From Ardenticatenales bacterium (GTDB taxonomy: Bacteria > Chloroflexota > Anaerolineae > Promineifilales > Promineifilaceae), in contig JACKBM010000021.1 of NCBI GenBank assembly GCA_020634575.1, positions 24,248-88,247 of the forward strand: a stretch of 64,000 bases of DNA, given 5' to 3'. Position 1 is the first letter of the stretch. Every line of letters begins with the position of its first letter. The translations under genes were made by a program, and so were the position numbers. Below the pieces are notes generated by a model, which made no database searches, was not told the origin of the DNA, and saw nothing but the letters and a program-made list of their open reading frames with translations. This document shows positions 8,191-15,855 of this stretch, piece after piece.

Positions 8191-11154
8191 CTACGGAACC
8201 AGCGTAAAGGCTGGCTCGATGAATTTCCCTGAACCGTCCTTGCGCCGGTTATCGTTAATCCAGTTAACAAAATAGTTCAGGTGGCGGGGATCAACCCGGG
8301 CCGCTGTGTTGCTGCCCATCACCGAATCATTGGTAAACCGTTCGTTGCCCACATCATCCGTTGATTTGGTCGCATTGGGGTCGCCCACCGGGCTGTTGCC
8401 TACGGTTGCCTGGTAGTCAGCCGCCGACAGGTTGTATTCGTCCTTGTTGCCCAGCATGTGGCCAAATTCGTGGCTGGGTGCATTGGAGGAAAAACCGGCG
8501 GCGTCCGGATACCAGTTAGACAGATTGTACTCGCCGTAATTGACGCCATTAACCTTGGAATAAACGTTGATGTTGTGATGGGGGTTGCTGCTGGTAAAGG
8601 CGCAATTGATGCGGATAGGCAGGTCGCCATTGCTGTTACGCACCTTGTATTTGTTGTCCCAGATCCCTTCGATCTGCGCCTCCAGCGTGGATTCGTAGGT
8701 CGACAGCTTGGTTTTGGCGCCATCATCGGCCGGGTTCATGTTGATCCGCACATCGATCTGCATTCGGTCGCGATAATAGCCTACGTCAAAGGCACCAGTG
8801 CCAGTGTAGACCATCGGTTCAAAGATGTTGCCCGGGGTGCTGGGATCATCATTCTGCAACGTCTCATCCCAGCCATAATTGACGGATTCGTCGACGATGA
8901 GGCCCTGGTCCAGCATCCGCAGAAGGAAAATATATTGCTCGGCAGTTACCAGTGTCTGCAGCACATCACGCACGCCAGGTGACTGCTTCATCAGCTCAAA
9001 GTCGGCGTTGCTCATGTTGGCGATGGTCTGGCGGATGCTGTTGTAGTCGGGGCTGGTTTGCAGGGTATTGAGCAGGGTGGTGACACCGGCCGGATAACTC
9101 GCCGCATTGCCATACTCCAGATGCAGCCGCACTCGCCACAACCCAATCGCCCCGTAGGTGCTGAGGAAGCGGCCCAACAGTTCAGCCGCCAGCTTCACCT
9201 CATCCCGCTGCGGCACAGTTGCCGCCTCAATGATGGCCAGAATCGCCTCCAGCGCCGCGCCATCCGCCAGCGCCTGCTGCAGCTGATTGATGATCCAATC
9301 ACCGAGGGCCGTCAGGATACGCTGGTTTTCCTCCTGAGTGAAATAACCCAGCATGGCATCCAAAATGCCCCGGTTGGCCAGCACCTCCTGCTTGGCCGGC
9401 TCAGCCATCCCATTGATCAACGTCAGGAATTCGTCGATGCCGGCTTCCTGATCGATCAACGTGTGCAGCTGGTTGATCAGGCTGTCGCCCAGCAGATTCT
9501 GCGCCTGGCGATAATCCTCCGGTGTGAGCGCATCAGCCAGCCGTTCCATCAGCGAGCTGTTGGCCCGCACCAGCTCCTTGTCCGCCGGCGTGGCCGCGGC
9601 AATGTCCGTCATGATCTTGGCGGTGTCCGGCTCGTCCTTGGCCAGTTCCGCCGTGATGAGCGACGTCAGGTTTTCCGGCGATGTGGCCGCATTTAACTCT
9701 TCTTCGCTGGCGGCGTCGATTGCTTCCTGGCTACCAAAGCGGAGCAACAGGCGGGCCTGGCGGAAATCCTCCGCACTCATCTGGGCCTCGAGATCAGCCA
9801 TCAACTGGGCATCGCTATAGGCGGCCAGCCGCTGCTCCTCGCTCACCTGCGGGATCATCTCCAGGATGGCGGCGCTGTCCACACCCCAGCCTGACAGGGC
9901 CACGTTGAGCCGATCCGTCAGAGAGGCATCGATGTTTTTGAGGACGGTGAGCATATCTTCGCGCGAAAGCTCGCTTTGCAGCCGGCTCAGCGTCTCCCGA
10001 TCATGCAAGATAAGCTGCTTTTCGTCCGCTGACGCCTCATAGGCCATGTTCAAAATCGACTGAGCATCCACGCCCCAGCCATCCATCGCCACGTGCAGCC
10101 GGTCGATGATTGAGACGTTCAGCTCTTTGAGGATGCTTTGGACGAGGTAGCCCTGGGAAATCTCCTCGGTCAGCCGGGCAATCAGGGCACGGTCGCGGGC
10201 GGCGGCCTGTTTTTCCGCCGCAGTCGCATTGGTGCAGATAGTGATAATGGTGGCCGTATCGACGCCCCAGCCGGCCATCGCTGCATAAATCCGCTCGGCG
10301 ATGGGTGCGCCGAGCCCGGTCAGGACGCGGACGGCCTGCTCCTGGCTCAACTCATCCTTGAGCCGGTTCATCAGGGTGGGATTGCGCAGGACGGCATCTT
10401 TTTCAGCGGCTTTGCTGGCGGGCAGCCCTTCGACCATGGTAATGATGGCGTTGGCGTCGGCGCCCCAGCCATTCATGGCCACTTCCAGCCGTTTGCTGAG
10501 GGTGGCGCCGAGGTCGGTCAGGATCTCAAGGGCGTCGGCCCGACTGAGCTGGTCCTGCAGGCGGGCGACCAGGCGCGGGTCGTTAAGTGCCTGCTCCTTT
10601 TCAGTTGCCGAGGCGGCGATGATGGCGTTTTTCATCGCCTGCTTGTCAGCGCCCCAGCCATCCATTGCCTCATTGAGGTCATCGATCAGGTCGCGCTGGA
10701 TGAGCTGACCGGCCGGTAAAACCGATTCATCTCGCTTGGCCTGAACCGAATTCTCTTCATATGCCAACGGAATGGAGGTATGGCGCTGCAATTGCGCCGT
10801 GTCCCGCTTGGCCTGGACGGAGTTTTCCTCATAGGCGAGGGCGACCGAGGTGTGGCGCTGGAGCTGCTGTTTACGCTGGGGGCGGACGGTGGCGGTCTGC
10901 CAGCGCCAGACACCAGTGCTCGGCGTGGCTTGAGCCGGGCGCTGCCGAGCCATCATCTGGGGCGGACGGGGCAGCTGCTGTAGCTTGCCTTCGACGGCCC
11001 GGTTGCCGATGGTGCGCTGCAGGTAAAGGATGTAATCTGGCGTGGCTGCCGCCGTTGTGGCCTCAGGCTGAGCGGCGGCCGGCTGCGTTGTTGGCGTGTT
11101 TTTGGGTTTGCTGACCGGTTTTGCGGTTTGAGTGGTCTGCTGTTTCTTGGCCAA
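8191..11154 (-). CDS. Annexin-repeat protein with C-terminal HEFGH metalloprotease domain
   Basis: About 987 residues. The N-terminus is a low-complexity K/T/P/A-rich stretch, then YLQRTIGNRAVEGKLQQL, which resembles the QRTIGN-type motif found near the N-terminus of extracellular contractile injection system (eCIS) cargo and DUF4157 proteins. A tandem 24-residue duplication follows (LQRHTSVALAYEENSVQAK and LQRHTSIPLAYEENSVQAK). Then come five clear annexin-like repeats, each with AMxGWGxDxxxI (about 58 residues per unit), and about four degenerate ones to residue ~740. The last ~200 residues hold HEFGHMLGNKDEY (about residue 895), a zinc-metalloprotease HExxH motif. The frame opens at a TTG at 11190, but the TTG at 11154 has GGGAG 9 nt upstream and gives the simpler start MAKKQ. 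No classical signal peptide. It is the first gene of a three-gene unit; no injection-system structural genes lie in the window. Confidence 0.85.
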   Translation of the reverse strand: MAKKQQTTQTAKPVSKPKNTPTTQPAAAQPEATTAAATPDYILYLQRTIGNRAVEGKLQQLPRPPQMMARQRPAQATPSTGVWRWQTATVRPQRKQQLQRHTSVALAYEENSVQAKRDTAQLQRHTSIPLAYEENSVQAKRDESVLPAGQLIQRDLIDDLNEAMDGWGADKQAMKNAIIAASATEKEQALNDPRLVARLQDQLSRADALEILTDLGATLSKRLEVAMNGWGADANAIITMVEGLPASKAAEKDAVLRNPTLMNRLKDELSQEQAVRVLTGLGAPIAERIYAAMAGWGVDTATIITICTNATAAEKQAAARDRALIARLTEEISQGYLVQSILKELNVSIIDRLHVAMDGWGVDAQSILNMAYEASADEKQLILHDRETLSRLQSELSREDMLTVLKNIDASLTDRLNVALSGWGVDSAAILEMIPQVSEEQRLAAYSDAQLMADLEAQMSAEDFRQARLLLRFGSQEAIDAASEEELNAATSPENLTSLITAELAKDEPDTAKIMTDIAAATPADKELVRANSSLMERLADALTPEDYRQAQNLLGDSLINQLHTLIDQEAGIDEFLTLINGMAEPAKQEVLANRGILDAMLGYFTQEENQRILTALGDWIINQLQQALADGAALEAILAIIEAATVPQRDEVKLAAELLGRFLSTYGAIGLWRVRLHLEYGNAASYPAGVTTLLNTLQTSPDYNSIRQTIANMSNADFELMKQSPGVRDVLQTLVTAEQYIFLLRMLDQGLIVDESVNYGWDETLQNDDPSTPGNIFEPMVYTGTGAFDVGYYRDRMQIDVRINMNPADDGAKTKLSTYESTLEAQIEGIWDNKYKVRNSNGDLPIRINCAFTSSNPHHNINVYSKVNGVNYGEYNLSNWYPDAAGFSSNAPSHEFGHMLGNKDEYNLSAADYQATVGNSPVGDPNATKSTDDVGNERFTNDSVMGSNTAARVDPRHLNYFVNWINDNRRKDGSGKFIEPAFTLVP

Positions 11155-11251
11155 GGAAGATGGCTCCCGTAAATGAACAGGTCCAGGCAATCAGGGAAGA
11201 GGGCAAACAATTAACCTGCCCCATAATAGATCAGCCCATTCACAGAAACCT

Positions 11252-11284
11252 CACAGCGCCGCCGCTATCAGCGTCAGCGCTGTG
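11252..11284 (-). terminator. Hairpin after dnaN, possible terminator
   Basis: Arms CACAGCGC (11252-11259) and GCGCTGTG (11277-11284) pair perfectly, with further pairing inside the loop. It lies 6 nt past the dnaN stop on the minus strand. The following run is only AGGTTTCTG, so termination would be weak or factor-assisted. Confidence 0.4.
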
Positions 11285-11289
11285 ACAGG

Positions 11290-12423
11290 CTAGCGGCCAA
11301 AATGCATTGGCATGATGATGTGGAAAAATTCCTCGCTGCCCACTGGTTTGACCACACCGGGCTCCGTGGCCCGGGTTGTCTCCAGCGCCACCTGGGGTGA
11401 ATCGATGACATTGAGCACGTCCGTCATGTATTTGACGTTGAACGCGATCTCAATCGGGTCCCCGACCACATTGGCATCGATCTGGGCCACGTTATCCCCC
11501 GTTTCCGAGCTGGTGGCGCTGATGGTGGCATGGCCGGACTGCAGCTCATCCCCTGGCTCCACCCGCACCCGAGCCGTATGGTTCGAGTCGCGCGCAAAGA
11601 TGTCGGCGGTACGGCACGCCTTGAGGAAAGCGGCGGTACCGATGACGCTGCGGGTCATATGTTTGTTGGGGATAACGGGCGTGTAATCCGGGAAGCTGCC
11701 TTCGATCAGCTGCGAGACCATGACGATGTTATCCATGTCAAAGATGATCTGGTTGCGGTCAGCCGGCAGACTGACAAAAATATGCTCCACTTCCGGGTCC
11801 ACGATACGGGCCAGCTCACTCAGCGCCCGGGCGGGAATAATGACCGAGACCGGCTCTTCGACAAAGCCAGGGAACTCCGCATTGCGCACCGAGAGGCGGA
11901 AGCCATCGGTGGCGGCCATGGTCATGGTGTTGCCCTGGAAGCGAGTGGAGACGCCGGTGAGGATCGGCCGGGTATCGTCCGTGGCCGCGGCAAAGGTGAC
12001 CTGGCTGATCATCTCCTTGAACACCCGGGTTTCCAGGCGGATGCGGTTATCTTCATCCGGCTCTGGCACCAGGGGGAATTCCGCAGCGGCGATGCCGCGA
12101 ATGTTCGCAGTTGTCCGGGCACAGTCAACGTGGATGGTGTTGGTTTCGGCTTGCAGGTTGAGGTCAACCCGCTCCTGGGGCAGCGCATTGACCAGGTCGG
12201 CGAAGGTGCGAGCGGGCACGGTAATTTCGCCATCTTCCAGCACTTTGGCGCCGATCCAGCAGGTGATCACCACTTCCAGGTTTGTAGCTGAGAGCTTCAA
12301 CCGGCCGGTATCCGTCGACAGCAACACATTGCCCAAAACCGGCAACGTCGACCGCGTACTGACGGCCCGCCCCACGATGCTCAAACCCTTGGAAAGATTT
12401 TCCTGCAAACACGAAAGCTTCAT
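11290..12423 (-). CDS. dnaN: DNA polymerase III beta sliding clamp
   Basis: 377 residues, the length expected for the ring-forming processivity clamp that tethers replicative polymerase to DNA. It begins MKLSCLQENLSKGLSIVGRA, the usual first helix and strand, and shows the three-fold repeated clamp domains: VPARTFADLVNALP, FKEMISQVTFAAATDDTRPILTGV with the family-typical ATDDTRPILTGV, and FLKACRTADIFARDSNHTARV. The C-terminus IIMPMHFGR matches the canonical MPM(R/H)-type end. Start ATG 12423 has GAGGAG upstream; a longer frame to 12459 is unsupported. No dnaA, recF or gyrB is adjacent, so the classical origin cluster is broken up. An ACCGGCCGGT copy lies in codons at 12300-12309, read as Thr-Gly-Arg. 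Confidence 0.97.
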   Translation of the reverse strand: MKLSCLQENLSKGLSIVGRAVSTRSTLPVLGNVLLSTDTGRLKLSATNLEVVITCWIGAKVLEDGEITVPARTFADLVNALPQERVDLNLQAETNTIHVDCARTTANIRGIAAAEFPLVPEPDEDNRIRLETRVFKEMISQVTFAAATDDTRPILTGVSTRFQGNTMTMAATDGFRLSVRNAEFPGFVEEPVSVIIPARALSELARIVDPEVEHIFVSLPADRNQIIFDMDNIVMVSQLIEGSFPDYTPVIPNKHMTRSVIGTAAFLKACRTADIFARDSNHTARVRVEPGDELQSGHATISATSSETGDNVAQIDANVVGDPIEIAFNVKYMTDVLNVIDSPQVALETTRATEPGVVKPVGSEEFFHIIMPMHFGR

Positions 12424-12472
12424 CACCCTGCTCCTCAAAACACCGCGTCTTAACCCCAATAAGAAGACATAA

Positions 12473-12514
12473 GTATTGTTGCAATACCCCGCATAGCGCG
12501 GCGAAATTAGTATA
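12473..12514 (-). promoter_or_regulatory. Candidate dnaN promoter -10 and leader palindrome
   Basis: On the minus strand a TATACT hexamer (12509-12514) lies about 85 nt upstream of the dnaN ATG; no good -35 is visible. In the resulting leader is a 15-bp palindrome GTATTGTTGCAATAC (12473-12487), with 6-bp arms and a 3-nt centre, placed about 50 nt before the start codon. It could be an operator or an mRNA hairpin. Assignment is by eye only. Confidence 0.35.
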
Positions 12515-12544
12515 GCATCGTTTTGGGGGATTAGCTATTGGGTT

Positions 12545-12702
12545 TCAGTGGTCTTTAGCTGTCAGTACGTTCGCTGCGCTCACTGTCAGTGGTCAGTACG
12601 CTGCGCTTTTAGTGTCGGGCAAACGACACCAACTGAAAGGGCCGCAGGCCCGTACTGACGGCTGAACGGTGCACCGCACCGTACTGACCACCAAATTGCC
12701 CC
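12545..12702. repeat. Intergenic cluster of the 23-bp GTCAGTACG repeat family
   Basis: Direct units (TGTCAGTACGTTCGCTGCG, GGTCAGTACGCTGCGCTTTT) are followed by inverted ones (AGGGCCGCAGGCCCGTACTG, GCACCGCACCGTACTGACC), so the cluster can fold on itself. Related clusters lie at about 13234-13428, 25786-25980 and 52815-52985. No coding signal in this stretch. Confidence 0.8.
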
Positions 12703-13224
12703 CTAGCCGCAGTGCAACGCATGATAAACCACCACACTCAGCGCCACATGCACATTGAGCGACTGCCCCTTGCCATACATGGGCAGGAAGACAGCAGCGT
12801 CGCATTGGGCCAGGGTGGCTTTGGTGATGCCGTGGTCTTCGTGGCCAACGACCAGGCAGCATTTGTCCGGATAGGCAAACTCGTGATAGGGCACAGCGCC
12901 ATCGGCCAGTTCGACGCCGACAATCTGATAGCCCTCAGCCTTCAGCTGGCTGATCGCCGCCTCCGGCTCCTTTTCGTAGCGCCAGGGCACTTTGTTGGTC
13001 TTGTGCCGGCCAACTTTGGCGATGGTCGGGTTGGGCGGGGTCGGCGTGATGCCGGTCAGCACCAGCTCAGTCAACCCGGCGCCATCAGCCATACGAAAGA
13101 TCGAACCGACGTTCGCCGGGTACTCCACACTCTGGAGCAGGGCGACGATATCCCGGTCCGGCCGGTGGGCCCGTTTGTAATCACGGAGGAATCGTTTGAG
13201 GTCGGTGCCGAGGAGAGGTTTCAT
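12703..13224 (-). CDS. SPOUT (TrmH/SpoU) family RNA methyltransferase
   Basis: 173 residues, a compact knotted methyltransferase that places a 2'-O-methyl (or similar) group on tRNA or rRNA from S-adenosylmethionine. All three SpoU motifs are present: VEYPANVGSIFRMADGAG (motif 1, with the conserved N and R), CCLVVGHEDHGI (motif 2, normally GxExxG) and LPMYGKGQSLNVHVALSVVV (motif 3, SLNVxxAxxV). The frame extends to 13269, but those 15 extra codons come from the intergenic 23-bp repeat cluster, so the ATG at 13224 is taken as the start. Only a weak Shine-Dalgarno is visible. The target nucleotide is unknown. It is flanked on both sides by repeat clusters, dnaN lying downstream on the same strand. 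Confidence 0.9.
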   Translation of the reverse strand: MKPLLGTDLKRFLRDYKRAHRPDRDIVALLQSVEYPANVGSIFRMADGAGLTELVLTGITPTPPNPTIAKVGRHKTNKVPWRYEKEPEAAISQLKAEGYQIVGVELADGAVPYHEFAYPDKCCLVVGHEDHGITKATLAQCDAAVFLPMYGKGQSLNVHVALSVVVYHALHCG

Positions 13225-13233
13225 TTTGGCATT

Positions 13234-13428
13234 CAGTACGCTTTGCTTTCGGCGGTCAGTACGCTTCACTTTCGGCGGTCAGTACGCTTCGCTTTCGGTG
13301 GTCAGTACGCTTCGCTTTCAGTGGCTTGTACTCAACTGTCCACTGATAGGTGCGCAGCACCGTACTGATGGCCGAAAGGGCCGCAGGCACGTGCTCATGG
13401 CTGACAGGGCCACAGGCCCGTACTGACC
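13234..13428. repeat. Tandem 23-bp repeats plus inverted copies
   Basis: Four head-to-tail 23-bp units at 13234-13256, 13257-13279, 13280-13302 and 13303-13325, each close to CAGTACGCTTCGCTTTCGG followed by YGGT. They are followed to 13428 by inverted relatives (GGGCCGCAGGC, AGGGCCACAGGCCCGTACTG). The block separates the methyltransferase start from the NACHT gene end. It is not a CRISPR array: there are no spacers. Confidence 0.85.
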
Positions 13429-13429
13429 G

Positions 13430-15850
13430 CTAATACGCTCTATTAATCAAACAAAGCGCATTATAAGCCGCGTCGCGCAAGGGCGCATCTTCTTTCTGGA
13501 TGAGTTGGTGCAGGGGATGGCGGGCAGCGGGGAGGGCAAACTGGCCAAGCGTGGCCGCCGCGGCGCAGCGGGCGTCTACAGCGCTACCTTTAGCCAGCAG
13601 ATCGAGGAGAAAAGGCTCAGCGGCGGGACCGGCCGGTACAACCTTCTGCTGGCTGGCGCCCCAGGCCACCAGCCACGGCTGATCGCCCAGCCGGGCCGGC
13701 CGCCAGGAACGGCTGACGCGCTCCCGCTCCAACAGTTCCAGGGCAGACGCCGCCGCCGCATTGACAATCCATTCACTGTCCTCTTCAAGCCCTGAAAGCA
13801 GCGCCAATGCCCACGGTTCACCAATCTGGGCCAATCCATAACTGGCAGCCCGACGCACCTCATGATCCTCATCGGTGGCCGCATCGCGCAGAACGTCCCA
13901 GCCTTCACCGCCCTGCCAGGCCAGCTGCTCAGCCACGCCGGCGCTCGTCATCTCGTCGGCTTCCAGCAGCAGCTTCAGCAACATGCGCTGTGCTACCGGG
14001 TGCGTCAGCGCACCCAGAGCCCGGACTGCGCCTTGCTGCAGGGCGGGCTGCCCCTCGACGGCCAGCAGCGTCTCCAGCAGTTCCAGCGCGGCCTGGGCCG
14101 GCAGCAAGGTCAGCGCGGCGATAGCGGTCTGCTGGATGGCCGGCTCACCACGGCGTAGCAGCTGTTCGATAAACAGGTGCAGACCACGGCGCTGCGTCAG
14201 CGCCACAGCCACGATGGCCCGCTGGCGCAACGCCAGCGGCGCCTCCGCTTGCACAGCCAGACGACCCAACCGCGCCAGCACATCTTTTTGCCAGGGCAGA
14301 TCGCCGGGAAGCTCGGTCAACCAGTTAGCCGCCTCGAACAGGCGCGGCTGGCGCAAGCTCTGGTCAGCCGGCGCCAGCATCGCTTCCGCCATGTCAGCCG
14401 CCCCATGGCGACCCACAAAGAAGAGGCGCACATCCTGCCAATCCCGGTTTTCGAGCCCTTCCAGAATGGGGCTGTTGTCACCCAGCTGAGCCAGGTAGCT
14501 GGCCGCCAGGTAATCACGCCAGAGCGGGCTGCGCAAAGCGATGTGGCCATTGGGCCAGACATGGAAGAGATCATTTTGGGCGAGGTGATCTAGTAACCGG
14601 CCGGTTGCCCCACTCGCCGTCACCTCGTACTCAGCCAGGATGGCCGCCGCATACCCTTCCAGCTCGGCCCGCTCGACGTAACCGGCCGGACTGCGTAGCT
14701 GCGCCCAGGCCAGCTGCTCCCAAAGCTCGCGAGCGACCGGCGCCAACCAGGCCGGCTCGGCGTCCGCCGCCGGCAGCAGGTAGCGCAAAGCCGTCTCAAG
14801 CAGCTCGACACGCCGTTCCGGTTGGGGCAGATTTTCCGCCGCCAACAGGAGACGCAAACGGGCCAAAAGCGGGCTCTGCCCGGGTCGCCAATAGCTGCCC
14901 AATGGCGGCAGACTGGCGCCGCCTCGCTGGGCCTGCCAGCGACGCTGTTGCTCAAAAACCTGCCCACCCTGCCAGGGTGGCAGCTCGCTGAGCAGAAAAC
15001 CCAGCTTCAACAACGGACCATACCCATAAGCCGGCGCGGCCATGATAATGGGCAGCTTCGGCCGCTCCTTCAACAAAGCGCCCAGCCATTCCAGGGCCGG
15101 CAATCGTTGCGGCGCTGTCAGCTCATCCAACCCATCCAGAAAGAGCAAGAGCTCACCGGCGGCCAACTTATCACGCCAATAGGCAGCTAATCGTGGCCGC
15201 AGCAAGGTGGAAGCCCGGCGGCCCAACGCTTCCAACAGGGCTGTTTCCGCCCCGTCAGCGCCCAGTGTCAGCTCCTGAATATGTAGAAACACAGGCAGCC
15301 GCTGCTGATGGGGAGCCGGCTCGGCATCCTCATCCGGGGGCAGCGCCTGCAGGGCAAGCCAGGCCAGGGCCGTGCTCTTGCCGCTGCCAGGCAACCCGAC
15401 CAGGGCCAGCCGCTGCGCACCGGCCAACATTTCAGCAGCCGGCAAAAGTGGCTGGGGCGGCAGGGCCAGCGGCTGCGCCAGTTCCGGCCAGAGCCGGGTG
15501 AAGGAAAGAAGCGCAGCCAACGCATCCTCACCCTCCTCCGGCTCCGGCATGGGTTGCAGGAAACGGGGTGTGACAACAATCTCCGACAGATGGGCCGCGG
15601 CGCCATCCAGATGATATCTTTGCAGATGGCTCCGTAGCTCAGACTGGTAGCGTTCGCTGCCGCTGGCGGCCAGCCGGCCCCGCGCCGCCGTCGCCCGCTG
15701 TTGCAAGCTGCGCCAGGCAGCCGCCAGCCGGGGCCAGAGCTGCTGCATGCCAAGCACCAGCAACATGCCGAGGATCAGGCCCAGCAGCAGCGAGATCGGC
15801 TCGAGCCGCCAGCGACCTATCTGCCAGAGTGTTGTCAACAACCCAAACAA
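13430..15850 (-). CDS. Membrane-anchored NACHT-like NTPase with HEAT repeats
   Basis: 806 residues. One N-terminal transmembrane helix (about 18-38, LEPISLLLGLILGMLLVLGM) is followed by basic residues, placing the bulk in the cytoplasm. The NTPase domain has Walker A GLPGSGKST (152-160) and Walker B LLLFLDGLDEL (about 234-244) with the extra acidic residues typical of NACHT rather than ordinary AAA domains. From about residue 560 there is a run of HEAT-like helical repeats (AIQQTAIAALTLLPAQAALE, ALQQGAVRALGALTHPVAQ, HEVRRAASYGLAQIGEPWAL). This architecture matches STAND/NLR-like sensors, in which the repeats sense a ligand and the NTPase oligomerises. The TTG start (15850) lies 5 bp after the stop of the subtilase gene, with AAGGA spanning that stop, so the two form a coupled operon. 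A role in defence or signalling is inference. Confidence 0.85.
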   Translation of the reverse strand: MFGLLTTLWQIGRWRLEPISLLLGLILGMLLVLGMQQLWPRLAAAWRSLQQRATAARGRLAASGSERYQSELRSHLQRYHLDGAAAHLSEIVVTPRFLQPMPEPEEGEDALAALLSFTRLWPELAQPLALPPQPLLPAAEMLAGAQRLALVGLPGSGKSTALAWLALQALPPDEDAEPAPHQQRLPVFLHIQELTLGADGAETALLEALGRRASTLLRPRLAAYWRDKLAAGELLLFLDGLDELTAPQRLPALEWLGALLKERPKLPIIMAAPAYGYGPLLKLGFLLSELPPWQGGQVFEQQRRWQAQRGGASLPPLGSYWRPGQSPLLARLRLLLAAENLPQPERRVELLETALRYLLPAADAEPAWLAPVARELWEQLAWAQLRSPAGYVERAELEGYAAAILAEYEVTASGATGRLLDHLAQNDLFHVWPNGHIALRSPLWRDYLAASYLAQLGDNSPILEGLENRDWQDVRLFFVGRHGAADMAEAMLAPADQSLRQPRLFEAANWLTELPGDLPWQKDVLARLGRLAVQAEAPLALRQRAIVAVALTQRRGLHLFIEQLLRRGEPAIQQTAIAALTLLPAQAALELLETLLAVEGQPALQQGAVRALGALTHPVAQRMLLKLLLEADEMTSAGVAEQLAWQGGEGWDVLRDAATDEDHEVRRAASYGLAQIGEPWALALLSGLEEDSEWIVNAAAASALELLERERVSRSWRPARLGDQPWLVAWGASQQKVVPAGPAAEPFLLDLLAKGSAVDARCAAAATLGQFALPAARHPLHQLIQKEDAPLRDAAYNALCLINRAY

Positions 15851-15855
15851 GCCAT

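Noticed and set aside
12424..12600. Replication origin next to dnaN
   Set aside because: No DnaA boxes (TTATCCACA-like) and no dnaA, recF or gyrB nearby.
13234..13325. Four 23-bp tandem repeats considered as a CRISPR array
   Set aside because: Units are contiguous with no spacers, and no cas gene is in the window.
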